Source of the DNA: Aulostomus chinensis
Taxonomy: Eukaryota; Chordata; Actinopteri; Syngnathiformes; Aulostomidae
Length of the DNA stretch: 64,000 nucleotides
Assembly (NCBI GenBank): GCA_037954235.1
Contig: JBBMOA010000014.1
Coordinates: 22,730,273-22,794,272, forward strand
Reading direction: 5' to 3'
The notes under the pieces are model-generated. The model had not been told where the DNA came from and did no database searches. It worked only from the letters and a program-made list of their open reading frames with translations. Position 1 is the stretch's first letter. Each line of letters opens with the position of its first letter. Positions 1 through 57,600 of the stretch are shown here, piece after piece. The position numbers and the translations under genes were made by a program.

Positions 1-199
1 GATGGTGATGATGTTGGTGATGATGGTGATGATGTTGGTGATGATGATGGTGATGATGATGATGATGATGATGGTGGTGATGTGGTGAGGATGATGGTGA
101 TGATGTTTGATGATGATGATGATGGTGAGGATGATGGTGATTATGGTGATGAAGATGGTGAGGATGATGATGGTGATGATGATGGTGAGGATGGTGATG

Positions 200-231
<32 letters not shown>

Positions 232-1218
232 GGTGATGGTGATGATGATGGTGATGATGTTGGTGATGATGATGTGAGGATGATGATGATGGTGATGATG
301 ATGGTGAGGATGATGGTGATGATGGTGGTGAGGATGATGGTGATGATGATGGTGAGGATGGTGATGATGATGATGGTGATGATGATGATGATGATGATGG
401 TGATGATGTTGGTGATGATGATGGTGAGGATGATGGTGATGATGGTGGTGATGATGTTGGTGATGATGATGGTGAGGATGATGGTGATGATGATGATGGT
501 GGTGAGGATGTTGGTGATGATGATGGTGAGGATGATGGTGATGATGCTGGTGATGATGATGGTGTTGGTGATGATGATGGTGATGATGATGGTGAGGATG
601 TTGGTGATGATGTTGGTGATGATGATGGTGATGATGATGATGGTGTTGGTGATGATGATGGTGATGATGATGATGATGATGGTGGTGAGGATGATGATGA
701 TGATGTGATGATGGTGGTGAGGATGATGGTGATGATGATGGTGAGGATGATGGTGATGATGATGATGGTGTTGGTGATGATGATGGTGATGATGATGATG
801 ATGATGGTGATGATGATGGTGGTGAGGATGATGATGATGATGTGATGATGGTGGTGAGGATGTTGGTAATGATGATGGTGATGATTGTGGTGAGGATGAT
901 GGTGATGATGGTGGTGAGGATGATGATGATGATGTGATGATGGTGGTGAGGATGATGGTGATGTTGGTAATGATGATGGTGATGATTGTGGTGAGGATGA
1001 TGGTGATGAGGATGATGATGATGATGGTGATGATGTTGGTCATGATGATGGTGATGATGATGATGATGGTGATGTTGGTCATGATGATGGTGGTGATGAT
1101 GGTGATGATGTTGGTGATGATGATGGTGAGGATGATGGTGATGATGTTGGTGATGATGATGGTGATGATGATGGTGATGATGTTGGTGATGATGATGGTG
1201 ATGATGTTGGTAATGATG

Positions 1219-1250
<32 letters not shown>

Positions 1251-1296
1251 GGTGATGATGATGGTGATGATGTTGGTGATGATGATGGTGAGGATG

Positions 1297-1328
<32 letters not shown>

Positions 1329-2720
1329 GGTGTTGGTGATGATGATGGTGATGATGATGATGATGATGGTGATGATGATGGTGGTGAGGATGATGATGAT
1401 GATGTGATGATGGTGGTGAGGATGATGGTGATGTTGGTAATGATGATGGTGATGATTGTGGTGAGGATGATTGTGATGATGGTGGTGAGGATGATGATGA
1501 TGATGTGATGATGGTGGTGAGGATGATGGTGATGTTGGTAATGATGATGGTGATGATTGTGGTGAGGATGATGGTGATGAGGATGATGATGGTGATGATG
1601 TTGGTCATGATGATGGTGATGATGATGATGATGGTGATGTTGATCATGATGATGGTGATGATGATGGTGATGATGTTGGTAATGATGATGGTGATGATGT
1701 TGGTGATGATGATGGTGAGGATGATGGTGATGATGTTGGTGATGATGATGGTGATGATGATGATGGCGATGATGATGGTGATGATGTTGGTGATGATGAT
1801 GGTGATGATGTTGGTGATGATGATGGTGATGATGTTGGTAATGATGATGATGATGATGATGATGGTGATGATGATGGTGATGATGTTGGTGATGATGATG
1901 GTGAGGATGATGATGATGATGATGGTGATGACGATGGTGGTGAGGATGATGATGATGATGATGATGGTGGTGAGGATGATGGTGATGTTGGTGATGATGA
2001 TGGTGAGGATGATGATGATGGTGGTGATGATGATGGTGAGGATGATGATGATGGTGATGATGATGGTGAGGATGATGATGATGATGGTGATGATGATGGT
2101 GGTGAGGATGATGATGATGATGATGGTGATGATGATGGTGAGGATGATGATGATGTTGGTGATGATGATGGTGAGGATGATGATGATGGTGGTGAGGATG
2201 ATGGTGATGATGTTGGTGATGATGATGGTGAGGATGATGGTGGTGAGGATGATGATGATGATGGTGATGATGATGGTGAGGATGATGATGATGTTGGTGA
2301 TGATGATGGTGAGGATGATGGTGATGATGTTGGTGATGATGATGGTGAGGATGATGATGATGATGATGATTATGATGTTGGTGAGGATGATGGTGATGTT
2401 GGTGATGATGATGGTGATGGTGGTGATGGTGATGATGATGGTGATGATGATGATGATGATGGTGATGTTGGGGATGGTGATGATGATGATGGTGATGATG
2501 ATGATGGTGATGTTGGTGATGGTGATGATGATGGGGATGATGGTGATGATGATGGTGAGGATGAGGATGATGATGATGGTGAGGATGATGTTGGTGAGGA
2601 TGATGATGATGTTGGTGATGATGATGGTGATGATGATGATGGTGATGATGATGGTGATGATGATGATGGTGATGATGTTGGTGATGATGATGGTGATGGT
2701 GATGATGGTGATGATGATGG

Positions 2721-2751
<31 letters not shown>

Positions 2752-2930
2752 GATGGTGAGGATGATGATGATGATGACGGTGAGGACGATGGTGATGATG
2801 ATGGTGATGATTATGGTGAGGATGATGGTGATGATGATGATGTGAGGATGATGATGATGTGAGGATGATGATGGTGATGATGATGATGTCAGGATGATGA
2901 TGATGGTGAGGATGATGATGATGGTGATGA
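1..2930. repeat. GATGATGGT-type trinucleotide array (about 2.9 kb)
   Basis: The whole stretch is built of GAT with scattered GGT, GAG, GTT and rare GTA/GTC/GCT triplets. On the + strand one frame therefore reads Met/Val/Arg/Leu and another Asp/Gly/Glu, while the minus strand reads Thr/Ile/Ser/His/Pro. These long open frames are by-products of the repeat, not genes. The array is interrupted by short phase-shifting units (GATGTGATGATGG) near 703, 841, 933, 1403 and 1504. Blocks inside are duplicated: the triplet order starting at 934 recurs almost exactly from 1505, an offset of 571 bp, and units of about 92 and 101 bp are also repeated. It ends about 130 bp before the terminal SLC10A4 exon, so it most likely lies in that gene's last intron. 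Its left end is outside the window. Confidence 0.97.
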
Positions 2931-3061
2931 TCAGATCAGCGGCATCTGTTTCTGAATCTGGTTCTGATTCTGGCTCTGGTACCAAAGGAAATTCAGATCA
3001 GAACCCTGCCGGCTCCGGGTGCAGGGTTCTGATCTGTGTCTTGGCTCTGGTGTCCCTGCAG

Positions 3062-3592
3062 GCATCACTGTGGTCTCTGCTGGTCACCCTGGTGCTGCTC
3101 TTCATCCTGACGGGGGCCATGCTGGGACCAGCGCTGCTCTCCACCATCCCGCCTTCCGTCTACATGGTGGCCATCCTGATGCCCCTGTGCGGCTACGCGG
3201 CGGGCTACGGCCTGGCCCTGCTCTTCGACCTGCCCCCCAACAGCCGCCGGGCCGTGTCCCTGGAGACCGGATGCCAGAACGTGCAGCTGTGCACCGCCAT
3301 CTTGAAGCTGGCATTCCCGCCTCAGCTGATGGGAGGGATGTACATGTTCCCTCTGCTCTACGCCCTCTTCCAGGCGGCTGAGGCTGGCCTGTTCATCCTG
3401 GCCTACAGGCTCTACAGGAAGAAGGTCCTGCATAAGCCGGACCCCGCAGGGGCCGGCGAGGACACGGGTATCACCTACCAGAGGTTCGAGGATGAGGACG
3501 TTGATGCGGACTCTTCCTACGGGGCCGTCACGGTGAGCGACCCCAACACCATCATGCTGGACCCCTGCCCCCCTCATGCAACCCCTGTTTAG
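3062..3592 (+). CDS. slc10a4: SLC10A4, terminal coding exon (partial gene)
   Basis: This is the C-terminal 176 residues and stop codon (TAG 3590-3592) of solute carrier family 10 member 4. SLC10A4 is an orphan relative of the sodium/bile-acid cotransporters, found on synaptic vesicles of cholinergic and monoaminergic neurons in mammals. The exon starts after a good acceptor (tgtccctgcag, AG at 3060-3061), and upstream exons lie left of the window. Visible parts, counted within the exon: hydrophobic helices at about residues 4-25 and 30-55; the family motif SLETGCQN at about 65-72, whose Glu and Gln correspond to the Na+-site residues of bacterial homologues; a last helix at about 95-120; then a tail of about 55 residues rich in Asp/Glu with the SLC10A4-type ending DTGITYQRFEDED. 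The motif order and the tail point to SLC10A4 rather than SLC10A1, A2 or A6. The frame stays open leftwards into the repeat, but that part is intron. Confidence 0.93.
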   Translation, partial: ASLWSLLVTLVLLFILTGAMLGPALLSTIPPSVYMVAILMPLCGYAAGYGLALLFDLPPNSRRAVSLETGCQNVQLCTAILKLAFPPQLMGGMYMFPLLYALFQAAEAGLFILAYRLYRKKVLHKPDPAGAGEDTGITYQRFEDEDVDADSSYGAVTVSDPNTIMLDPCPPHATPV

Positions 3593-3796
3593 AGTGCAGA
3601 TATGCACCCCCCATTCCCACCCCCACCCCCACCGCAGGGAGCCTGCAGCCACGTGTTCAGGTGACGGGTGCTCCACCCCAGCATGACTAATTCATGTCTG
3701 ACATCATGTGTGACATCATCAGCTGAGTTTAATCTGCGACAGTAACACAATGGATCAAAGCAGCGTTTCAGTTCACATACATGCCAACAGTGATTC

Positions 3797-3841
<45 letters not shown>

Positions 3842-3945
3842 TGTGTAACCTGACAACATACGAGTAACTCATATTCAGACTTCTGAAAAATAAGAAACTG
3901 TAAAATGGAAAAATGGTAAAATAAAAGATGTACAGAAGCATGACC
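3593..3945 (+). terminator. slc10a4: SLC10A4 3' UTR and poly(A) signal
   Basis: About 350 bp follow the stop codon. They contain a (GT)n microsatellite at about 3800-3846 and a canonical AATAAA at 3920-3925. Cleavage probably falls near 3935-3950. No other gene-like signal is seen before the ZAR1 promoter. Confidence 0.7.
3800..3846. repeat. (GT)n microsatellite in the SLC10A4 3' UTR
   Basis: A GT dinucleotide run of roughly 19-23 units with one GTTT interruption, transcribed as (UG)n in the SLC10A4 mRNA. Confidence 0.95.
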
Positions 3946-4132
3946 TTGCTACCGTCTGCTGTTTGGTGAATGTGAGGATGCGTAGGAGACCGGAGCGAAA
4001 ACTAAAATAAATTTTGAGGGCTAAGATTTAATTCATTCCCTCAATTAAAAACTTGTACTTCGAGGCCTCAAATTAAGAAGTTGCACCACGTCATACCTCA
4101 AAACCATCCCTCTGGCTACTTCCGTAACTTAT

Positions 4133-4339
4133 TTGTTTTGTATATTTGAGTTTTAATTGTGTCTTGTGGACGTTGGTTAGGTTGAAGGAACGCGTTCTCG
4201 CCTGTGTGAAGGCCCTGCGGGCTTCCGTACCTGAGGGAAACCCTGCACCTGTCCTTAATTAGGTCTAATGGCTCGCGCGCGCCCTACTTAAATACCTACG
4301 CTCGTAGTCTTCGCTTGGTTGAAAAAAAATTTAAGAAAA
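4133..4339 (+). promoter_or_regulatory. zar1: Probable ZAR1 core promoter and 5' UTR
   Basis: The sequence between the SLC10A4 poly(A) site and the ZAR1 ATG becomes GC-rich near 4270-4285 (gctcgcgcgcgcc). It then carries a TATA-like CTTAAATA at 4287-4294, 45-52 bp before the start codon. A TATA-type promoter would leave only a very short 5' UTR. The ATG at 4340 has purine-rich context (AAAAATGG, A at -3 and G at +4), which is strong. The assignment rests on position and sequence only. Confidence 0.45.
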
Positions 4340-5528
4340 ATGGCAACTTACGGTGACGAGCCAGTCGAAAGCTATTTCTATTCGTCCTACAGTCCGTACC
4401 CGGCCAGGTACCCGCGGGCCAAGGACGCGGGCTGGAGGTACAAGAGTTACCTGGCCCGCTACGGTGGGGACGCCGAGGCCTTCAGCAACCAGCAGCGCGC
4501 CCAGCTCAAGTCCATCCTCTCCCAGATCAACCCCAAGCTCACCCCGAGGCTCCGGAAGGCCAACACCAGGGATGTTGCGGTGCAGGTCAACCCCAAGAGG
4601 GACGCCTCCGCGCAGTGCTCCATCGGCCCTCGGACCCTCCTGACCATGAAGCGAGACTTCCGGCGTAAGCAGGAGCCCGCGGCGCCCGGCGGCAGCCCCA
4701 AGGCCGCCTCGACGGTGCGTTATCCCCGCACCCTGGCCGTCTACTCCCCCATCGCCTTCAGGAGCATCACCTCCTTCCTGGTCGAGGAGGACAAGGAGGC
4801 CCGCTGTCCTGGCGACGAGACGCCGCCCGGGGACCCGCCGCAGAATGAAGACAAACCTGCGGACGGTGCGCAGGATGCGGGAGCGAAGGCGCAGCAGCAG
4901 CGGAAGAAACAGAAACCAAAGAAACAACAAGAAGTGAAGAGCGAAGACGCGCAGCTGACCGCGGAGGGGTCAAAGGGCAGAGCGCGCGTGCGGTTCCAGG
5001 TGAGCTAGAAGCCGCGGTGGGTGACGTTGGTGCTGGTTAATGATGATATGACGTCGTGTGTGTGTGTGTCAGTTCCTGGAGCAGAAGTTCGGCTACTATC
5101 ACTGCAGAGAGTGCAACCTGCGATGGGAGAGCGCATACGTGTGGTGCGTTCAGGGCACCAACAAGGTGAGGGACACTCCGGCACTTCTGATCTGACGTGA
5201 GCAGTTACTCTGGTGTGACGCAGGTCCCCGCGTGCGTTCCAGGTCTACTTCAAGCAGTACTGCAGGAAATGCCAGAAGGAGTTCAACCCGTACCGTGTCG
5301 AGGACATCACATGTCACGTAAGCCATCCACCTCTCCAGTGCAGGCTGGAGCTCCTGAACTCACCTGTCCTTCCTCCTTCTCCAGATCTGCAACAAAGCCC
5401 GCTGCTCCTGTGCGGTGACCCAGCGCCACGTCGACCCCAAACGCCCCCACAGACAGGACCTGTGCGGAAGGTGCAAAGGCAAGCGGCTCTCCTGTGACAG
5501 CACCTTCAGCTTCAAGTACATCATCTGA
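4340..5528 (+). CDS. zar1: ZAR1, zygote arrest protein 1 (complete, 4 exons)
   Basis: Exons are 4340-4999, 5073-5165, 5243-5317 and 5385-5528, with GT-AG introns of only 73, 77 and 67 bp. The product is 323 aa. ZAR1 is an oocyte protein that binds and represses or stabilises maternal mRNAs and is needed for oogenesis or the oocyte-to-embryo transition. The N-terminal exon (residues 1-220) starts MATYGDEPVESYFYSSY, is Tyr/Arg-rich, has the conserved stretch at about 45-75 (QQRAQLKSILSQINPKL), and ends in a disordered Pro/Glu/Lys/Gln region. The conserved C-terminal zinc-binding RNA-binding domain fills exons 2-4 (residues 221-323). Its cysteines are at 231, 234, 245, 258, 261, 275, 278, 283, 285, 303, 306 and 313, and it ends in the family's FSFKYII. 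Length fits fish ZAR1; mammalian ZAR1 is longer in its N-terminal region. ZAR1L shares the C-terminal domain, but the SLC10A4 and FRYL neighbours favour ZAR1. Confidence 0.96.
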
Positions 5529-5606
5529 GGCGGTGGAACCCAGATGTCGTTCCAGTACTTGGTTTCATGCCGGTTTTGTGTTTGGTACCCCCCCCCCCCA
5601 TGATGT

Positions 5607-5751
5607 AATAAACGGCAACCCATGCACTCTACTCAAGCATCTGTTGGTCCTGCTTTAATGGAGCGACAGGTGGATGTAGAATGTTCACCCAACAGGATGA
5701 ACTTAAATGTCTTACTGGAGTAAACATGAACCCCCCCCCCCCCCCAATAAA
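5607..5751 (+). terminator. zar1: ZAR1 3' UTR poly(A) signals
   Basis: Two AATAAA hexamers follow the stop codon, at 5607-5612 and 5746-5751, each just after a poly-C run. Using the second would place the ZAR1 mRNA end within a few tens of bases of the FRYL 3' end on the other strand. Confidence 0.65.
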
Positions 5752-5774
5752 GACTCAGAGGCATTGATCAGGTT

Positions 5775-7178
5775 GGTACTGTATGATTAGGTTTTATTTA
5801 TCCAGAGAAAAGGCTGGTATGTGAGTGAACAAATGTAATGCACCTCTAAATTAAATAAGAACGGCATTCAAATGTACCAGGAAAGCTGAGGAATGAGTAC
5901 AGTGACTGTTACAATGTGCCATGACAAGACTTCAGAAGGGTCCGCGTCCTGCAGTCGCAGCAGCGAGGAGGGCCGTTCAAGTGCGGCCAAAACATACCAA
6001 TGCAGGGGGGGGTCCATGCAAACAGATCAGTGGTGAGAGGGAATGCATGTGACTTGGCCGGGTCGGTGCGGTCCAATAGGACATGGCGGCTTTACCATCA
6101 AAGGCAGAAAAGGTGTCTTAAGTCCCAAATGAGCCCTTGACCCATCTTTGCAAAACCACAACCAAGGAAGGAAAAAAAAAAAATGAAGGCAGCCTTCAGG
6201 AAATTTAAAAGTTTGTGTGACCGGATGAAGAAAAATGACTCAAATCTGGTCTTGGCTTCCTCTCATCACATTAGCTTTATACATCACATCCTCCCCGGAT
6301 GAACAGTGCATTACACAAAAGTACAAGGGAAAAAATACTGGTTTTACACTATACATTTTCTAAAATATATACAGAGTAAAATAAGTTATGTTTCCTTAAT
6401 GAGCTGTCGCCAGTCGTGTGAGTGAGGGGCGACCAGAACATCCAGCGCCCACCACAGTCTCTCAAGGCAGCTACTTATTTGGTTAAAGAGTGAGTTTTGC
6501 GTGAGACCTGTGGAAGAGCGAATCTCCTCTCAAAGCAGATCAATAAACAGATATATATATTTCTCTTTTTACACTCCCTGAAGAAAAAAACCATTTCCCA
6601 CAGGGTCACATGTTAAATTACCCTAACATTTACAACCTAGGATGTTAGCTCTAATAAAAAATACATTTCTCAAAAAAATATTCTTGCAGTGCTTTTCTCT
6701 TTCAAGCATGCTTCTGATGAGTTTGTTTTTAAAGGAGATTTTTTTTCTCGCTTTGCTTATGAATCTCGACGGCGCGTCCTCACGTAGAGGACGCCTCCCT
6801 GGGACCGCCTCACATGCTCCAACATCAGCTGAACCCGAGGACGCCAGCGCACGCTACGGTTGGCCCGTCGGGTCAGATCCGGCAAAAACAAAAAGTTAAA
6901 AGAATAAAAGTTACCATCCCGCTGTCTCGATCTCTCCCAGGCACACCACCGCACGACTTATTGCAACTGAATTCTGCGAGGAGGTTTAGTCTGGGAACAG
7001 ATATTAGCTCGAAGCATTCATACGTGAGATAATATAGATGAGGAGTCACAGTTATTCCCACAAATCCTTTAGCCCTTTGTAGGTGGTCGTCTGTGAAGCC
7101 CCGCCTCCTCCGCCCACGCTACCGCTGCGTACGGGGAGGGGAGGGGGGGAGTAGTCCAGTCAAGTCCAGCACCACAGC
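5775..7178 (-). other. fryl: FRYL 3' UTR
   Basis: About 1.4 kb lies between the FRYL stop codon (7179-7181) and the putative poly(A) site. It is A/T-rich, with homopolymer A and T runs and no convincing coding content. Open frames here are short and lack family resemblance. Confidence 0.6.
5793..5798 (-). terminator. fryl: FRYL poly(A) signal
   Basis: TTTATT on the + strand is AATAAA on the minus strand, the last such hexamer before the ZAR1 3' end. Cleavage would fall near 5770-5780. Other A/T-rich hexamers upstream in the 3' UTR could give shorter forms. Confidence 0.5.
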
Positions 7179-54504
<47,326 letters not shown>

Positions 54505-55189
54505 GGCGGCTCTCAAAAGTCTGGCGTCATCAGAGGGCACAATTTTACAGAGCTCCACTCCCTTTCACTTCAACAACCCAACTATTTGACTCTTCTTCCA
54601 ACCTTGCATTAACCCTTCAAACTAATTTTTTTTTGCTTCTCACACTTGCAGCTCCTCTCCTCTCCCCCCTGACTGGAGCTGAGCACTACCCTCCACAGGT
54701 GCCAGGCAAAAGCAGCATCCTGGACCAGTATGGACAGCAACTATGGAAAGAGACCGATGAAACGCTGGCAGTTGTTTCCTCTGCCACCTAGTTCAGTGTA
54801 GAGAAGAACGGCGCTAGTAGAAGGAGATAGTGCATTGCCTGGCTAAAGAAGTATTCCACCCCAGCGCCTGCTGCCCACTTTCCAATCCACAGAGTCCCTC
54901 ATCCCCATTTCAGAACAGAAAATTCCAGAGAGGCGAAGGACAGAAGTGGGTGAGAACTTTTGCTCCTGATAAGAAAACAGCAGCCAAATAGTAGACGCAA
55001 AAACATCACATCGCAATATTCCCTCTCCTCTCCTCTTCCTGTGTGTGTATGTGCCAGAGCTAGCCCGCTAGTACTGTCGGGCACCCTCCACCTCCCCCCA
55101 GAGCTCTCTCTCCCTCTCCATTCGCTCGGCAAGCAGCCCCTCCTCTTCCAAGCTAGCGCTTGTTCTTTTACTGATGCCTGCTCTTTTCT

Positions 55190-55292
55190 CTCTGGGTGAG
55201 AGAGTGAGAGACACAGAGAGTGAGAGACAGAGAGAGAGAGACACACACACACAGAAAGAGAGAGCGAGAGAGAGACAGAGAGAGAGAGTGTG

Positions 55293-55350
<58 letters not shown>
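55190..55350. repeat. Compound (GA)n/(CA)n/(GT)n tract
   Basis: A purine-rich GAGA/GACA block (about 55190-55285) runs directly into about 32 GT units (to about 55350). Confidence 0.95.
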
Positions 55351-55352
<2 letters not shown>

Positions 55353-56080
55353 GCTTGTTTCAACAGCAAACAGAGGGAGGTGGGATCAGAGTGTGGGGGT
55401 AGGTGATGTCATCAAAATGCTGCGAGTGTTCCCTGACTGTGGTTCAGCGATGCATATGCATGTCAGAGCTGCTACTGTGCCGTCTTTCCCACTAGCCAAT
55501 GAAAACATCACTTCCTGTAAGCTCCACGGTAATACTGATGCGTCATCCCTGACTGCAGTAGGAGGGACAGGAAAGAATGGGAGGACAAAAAAAAAAAACA
55601 GATAGAGAACTGAGAGAACAAACTGAACATGGGGGTGCTTCTAACAACTTCTATTCAGGTCTTTCTTCCAAAACAATAAAAATCATAAATAATCACAAAT
55701 GACATGTACCATTTACCCCCATTTTCACAGCAAAGTAAAGTGCATTTAGTTTTTCTTTACGGTACTTGGCAACACTACACCATCTACCTGAACTTGTAGT
55801 AATGGTACTTTCTACCAGTTCACCCTCTCAGGTCTCAGCATGATAGTGATCACTGCTCATCTATTTGCAAATCTGAACAATCACACCCAGTTGAGTCTTA
55901 AGCATTACATCATTGCTCAGTCCACAAAGCTATCAGGCAGAGCTACATACAGAATGATACACAAAATCAATGCACACTGCATTAGTGAAGAAACAGCCCG
56001 CTGCCTTTTTTTGTGAACGTGAGAGAGGAACTGACACTGGCACATCCAAGAAGGGTTGAATCAAGGGCAGTGTGACTTAC

Positions 56081-56119
56081 TGAAGGATCCTTGAAAGAAT
56101 CCAGAATACTTCCGACATT
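56081..56119 (-). other. Candidate 39-nt in-phase exon in the FRYL 5' intron
   Basis: Acceptor GTTTTACCCCAG and donor TCA|GTAAGTCAC enclose 39 nt on the minus strand (NVGSILDSFKDPS in one open frame). The length is a multiple of 3. Such pairs occur by chance in 8 kb of intron, so this is only a candidate. Confidence 0.2.
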
Positions 56120-56174
56120 CTGGGGTAAAACACAATGAAAACGTCCCAAACAACAAGCAGGCACTTAAAACTCC

Positions 56175-56595
56175 ATCAGTTTGAGGAAGCTATCTTTCCT
56201 TTGTTGACTGCTGCATTCAACTGCTGTTGTTAGATAAGTAAACAATACGTCAAACTTTGACATATCTAACATGTAACTTACATTTTCAGAAGAATTTAAT
56301 TTGTTCCTCTTTCCAGTAGAACATTTTTTAAAAATTTTGAGTTATTTAAGTAAGAAAAGATCCAGTAACCTAGCGCAATTTGAGGAAAACTGTAAGCATA
56401 ATAGTTTCTGCAATTATGAAAACAGAATTTTCCACTGAAGAGAAGTTGATTTTTATGTTTTTGTATTCTGACAATTAAAGCTCTTAGACAGAAAATCCTA
56501 ATCAGCAAAGATCAGAAACAGCAGGTCCTACGAACAAAAAAAACACACAAAAACAAAAAAAGGAATTGGCAAAGAAAAATACAATCATTGCATCT
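56175..56595. repeat. Copy B of an unnamed interspersed repeat
   Basis: The partner of 52385-52795, with AGATCCAGTAACCT at 56358 and TTAGACAGAAAATC at 56484, about 3.8 kb away as a direct repeat. No terminal inverted repeat or tRNA-like box was recognised. Confidence 0.6.
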
Positions 56596-57319
56596 GGTGA
56601 ATACCATTTTAAGAATTGTCATACTGCACAGAAATCCCAGCCTGCAAATGGTATTTCAATACGAAAGAAAACATTTCTCCTGAGGACAGATCCCCAGGAA
56701 AAATAAAAGCTACAATCATACATCACCATTTTAATCATCATCTATTTATGTTATAAATGTGAAAAATGACGAGATGGATAATTCTCTCAAACATAATGAA
56801 TCTTATCATTATTGATCAGTCAAAATCAGTATTAAGGATTTTTTTCCCAAAATTATTCAGCAATACTCACATCCAGATTTTAAAAATATGACCTCTAGCT
56901 AACAGCGATGTTCTTTTTTTGTTGTTGTTTTTTGTGCTGTTGCAATTTTTCCATCTGGACACACAAAAAACAACTCATGATTGCAACAAAATAAAAGATG
57001 TTTTAACGTCTTTCGTCCATTCATCACACTTTGAATGAGCACAAATTCCAGTGTAAATATTTAATTTGACCTTCTTATTCATCAACAGATCATGGCCACT
57101 GCTAACAGTCAATGCTAATGTTGTCTGACCGGCCAATGGTGGTAAACAAGGTGAATATTGGCCAATACCATTATATGGCCGATAAATTGGTGCATCCCAC
57201 TCTTGAAGATGTTTTGCCACTGGCCCCAGGAAGAACCTCAGCCCTGTGGATGAGAATCTAAACATCTTTGTCCACATATCCAACACCAAATCCTTTAATT
57301 TACCTGTCCTTGGAATCTA

Positions 57320-57554
57320 TCTCTGTGAGGACTTTCATTGACATAATACATTCCCTAGCCTGACCTTGACCTTGACCCTAAATCTAACCAGAACCTGATT
57401 CTAAACTCGACCCTAAAACCAAGTCTTGACCCTCACATGGCCCTTTGAAGATGTGAGGACCGGCTAAAATGTCCTCACTTTCCAAAAATGTCCTCACTCT
57501 GTGGGTTAAATATGTATTCTGGTCCTCAATGTGTAGCAAGTACAAGTACAAGAA

Positions 57555-57598
<44 letters not shown>
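57320..57598. repeat. Common teleost repeat with CCCTAA-like core and (CA)n tail
   Basis: Phrases such as CATAATACATTCCCTAGCC, ACCAAGTCTTGACCCTCA, TGTCCTCACTTTCCAAAAA, TGTGGGTTAAATATGTATTC and GTACAAGAACACACA, followed by about 20 CA units (57559-57598), match a highly abundant repeat found across fish genomes. Confidence 0.8.

Positions 57599-57600
<2 letters not shown>

Noticed and set aside
82..2845. Long open frames rich in Met/Val or Asp/Gly on + and Thr/Ile on -
   Set aside because: They are translations of the trinucleotide array in several frames at once, with no domain or codon signal.
3065..3676. 203-codon open frame antisense to SLC10A4
   Set aside because: Shadow of the GC-rich coding exon; no family resemblance, while the + frame matches SLC10A4.
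4331..4930. 199-codon open frame antisense to ZAR1 exon 1
   Set aside because: Leu/Arg-rich shadow of GC-rich coding sequence.
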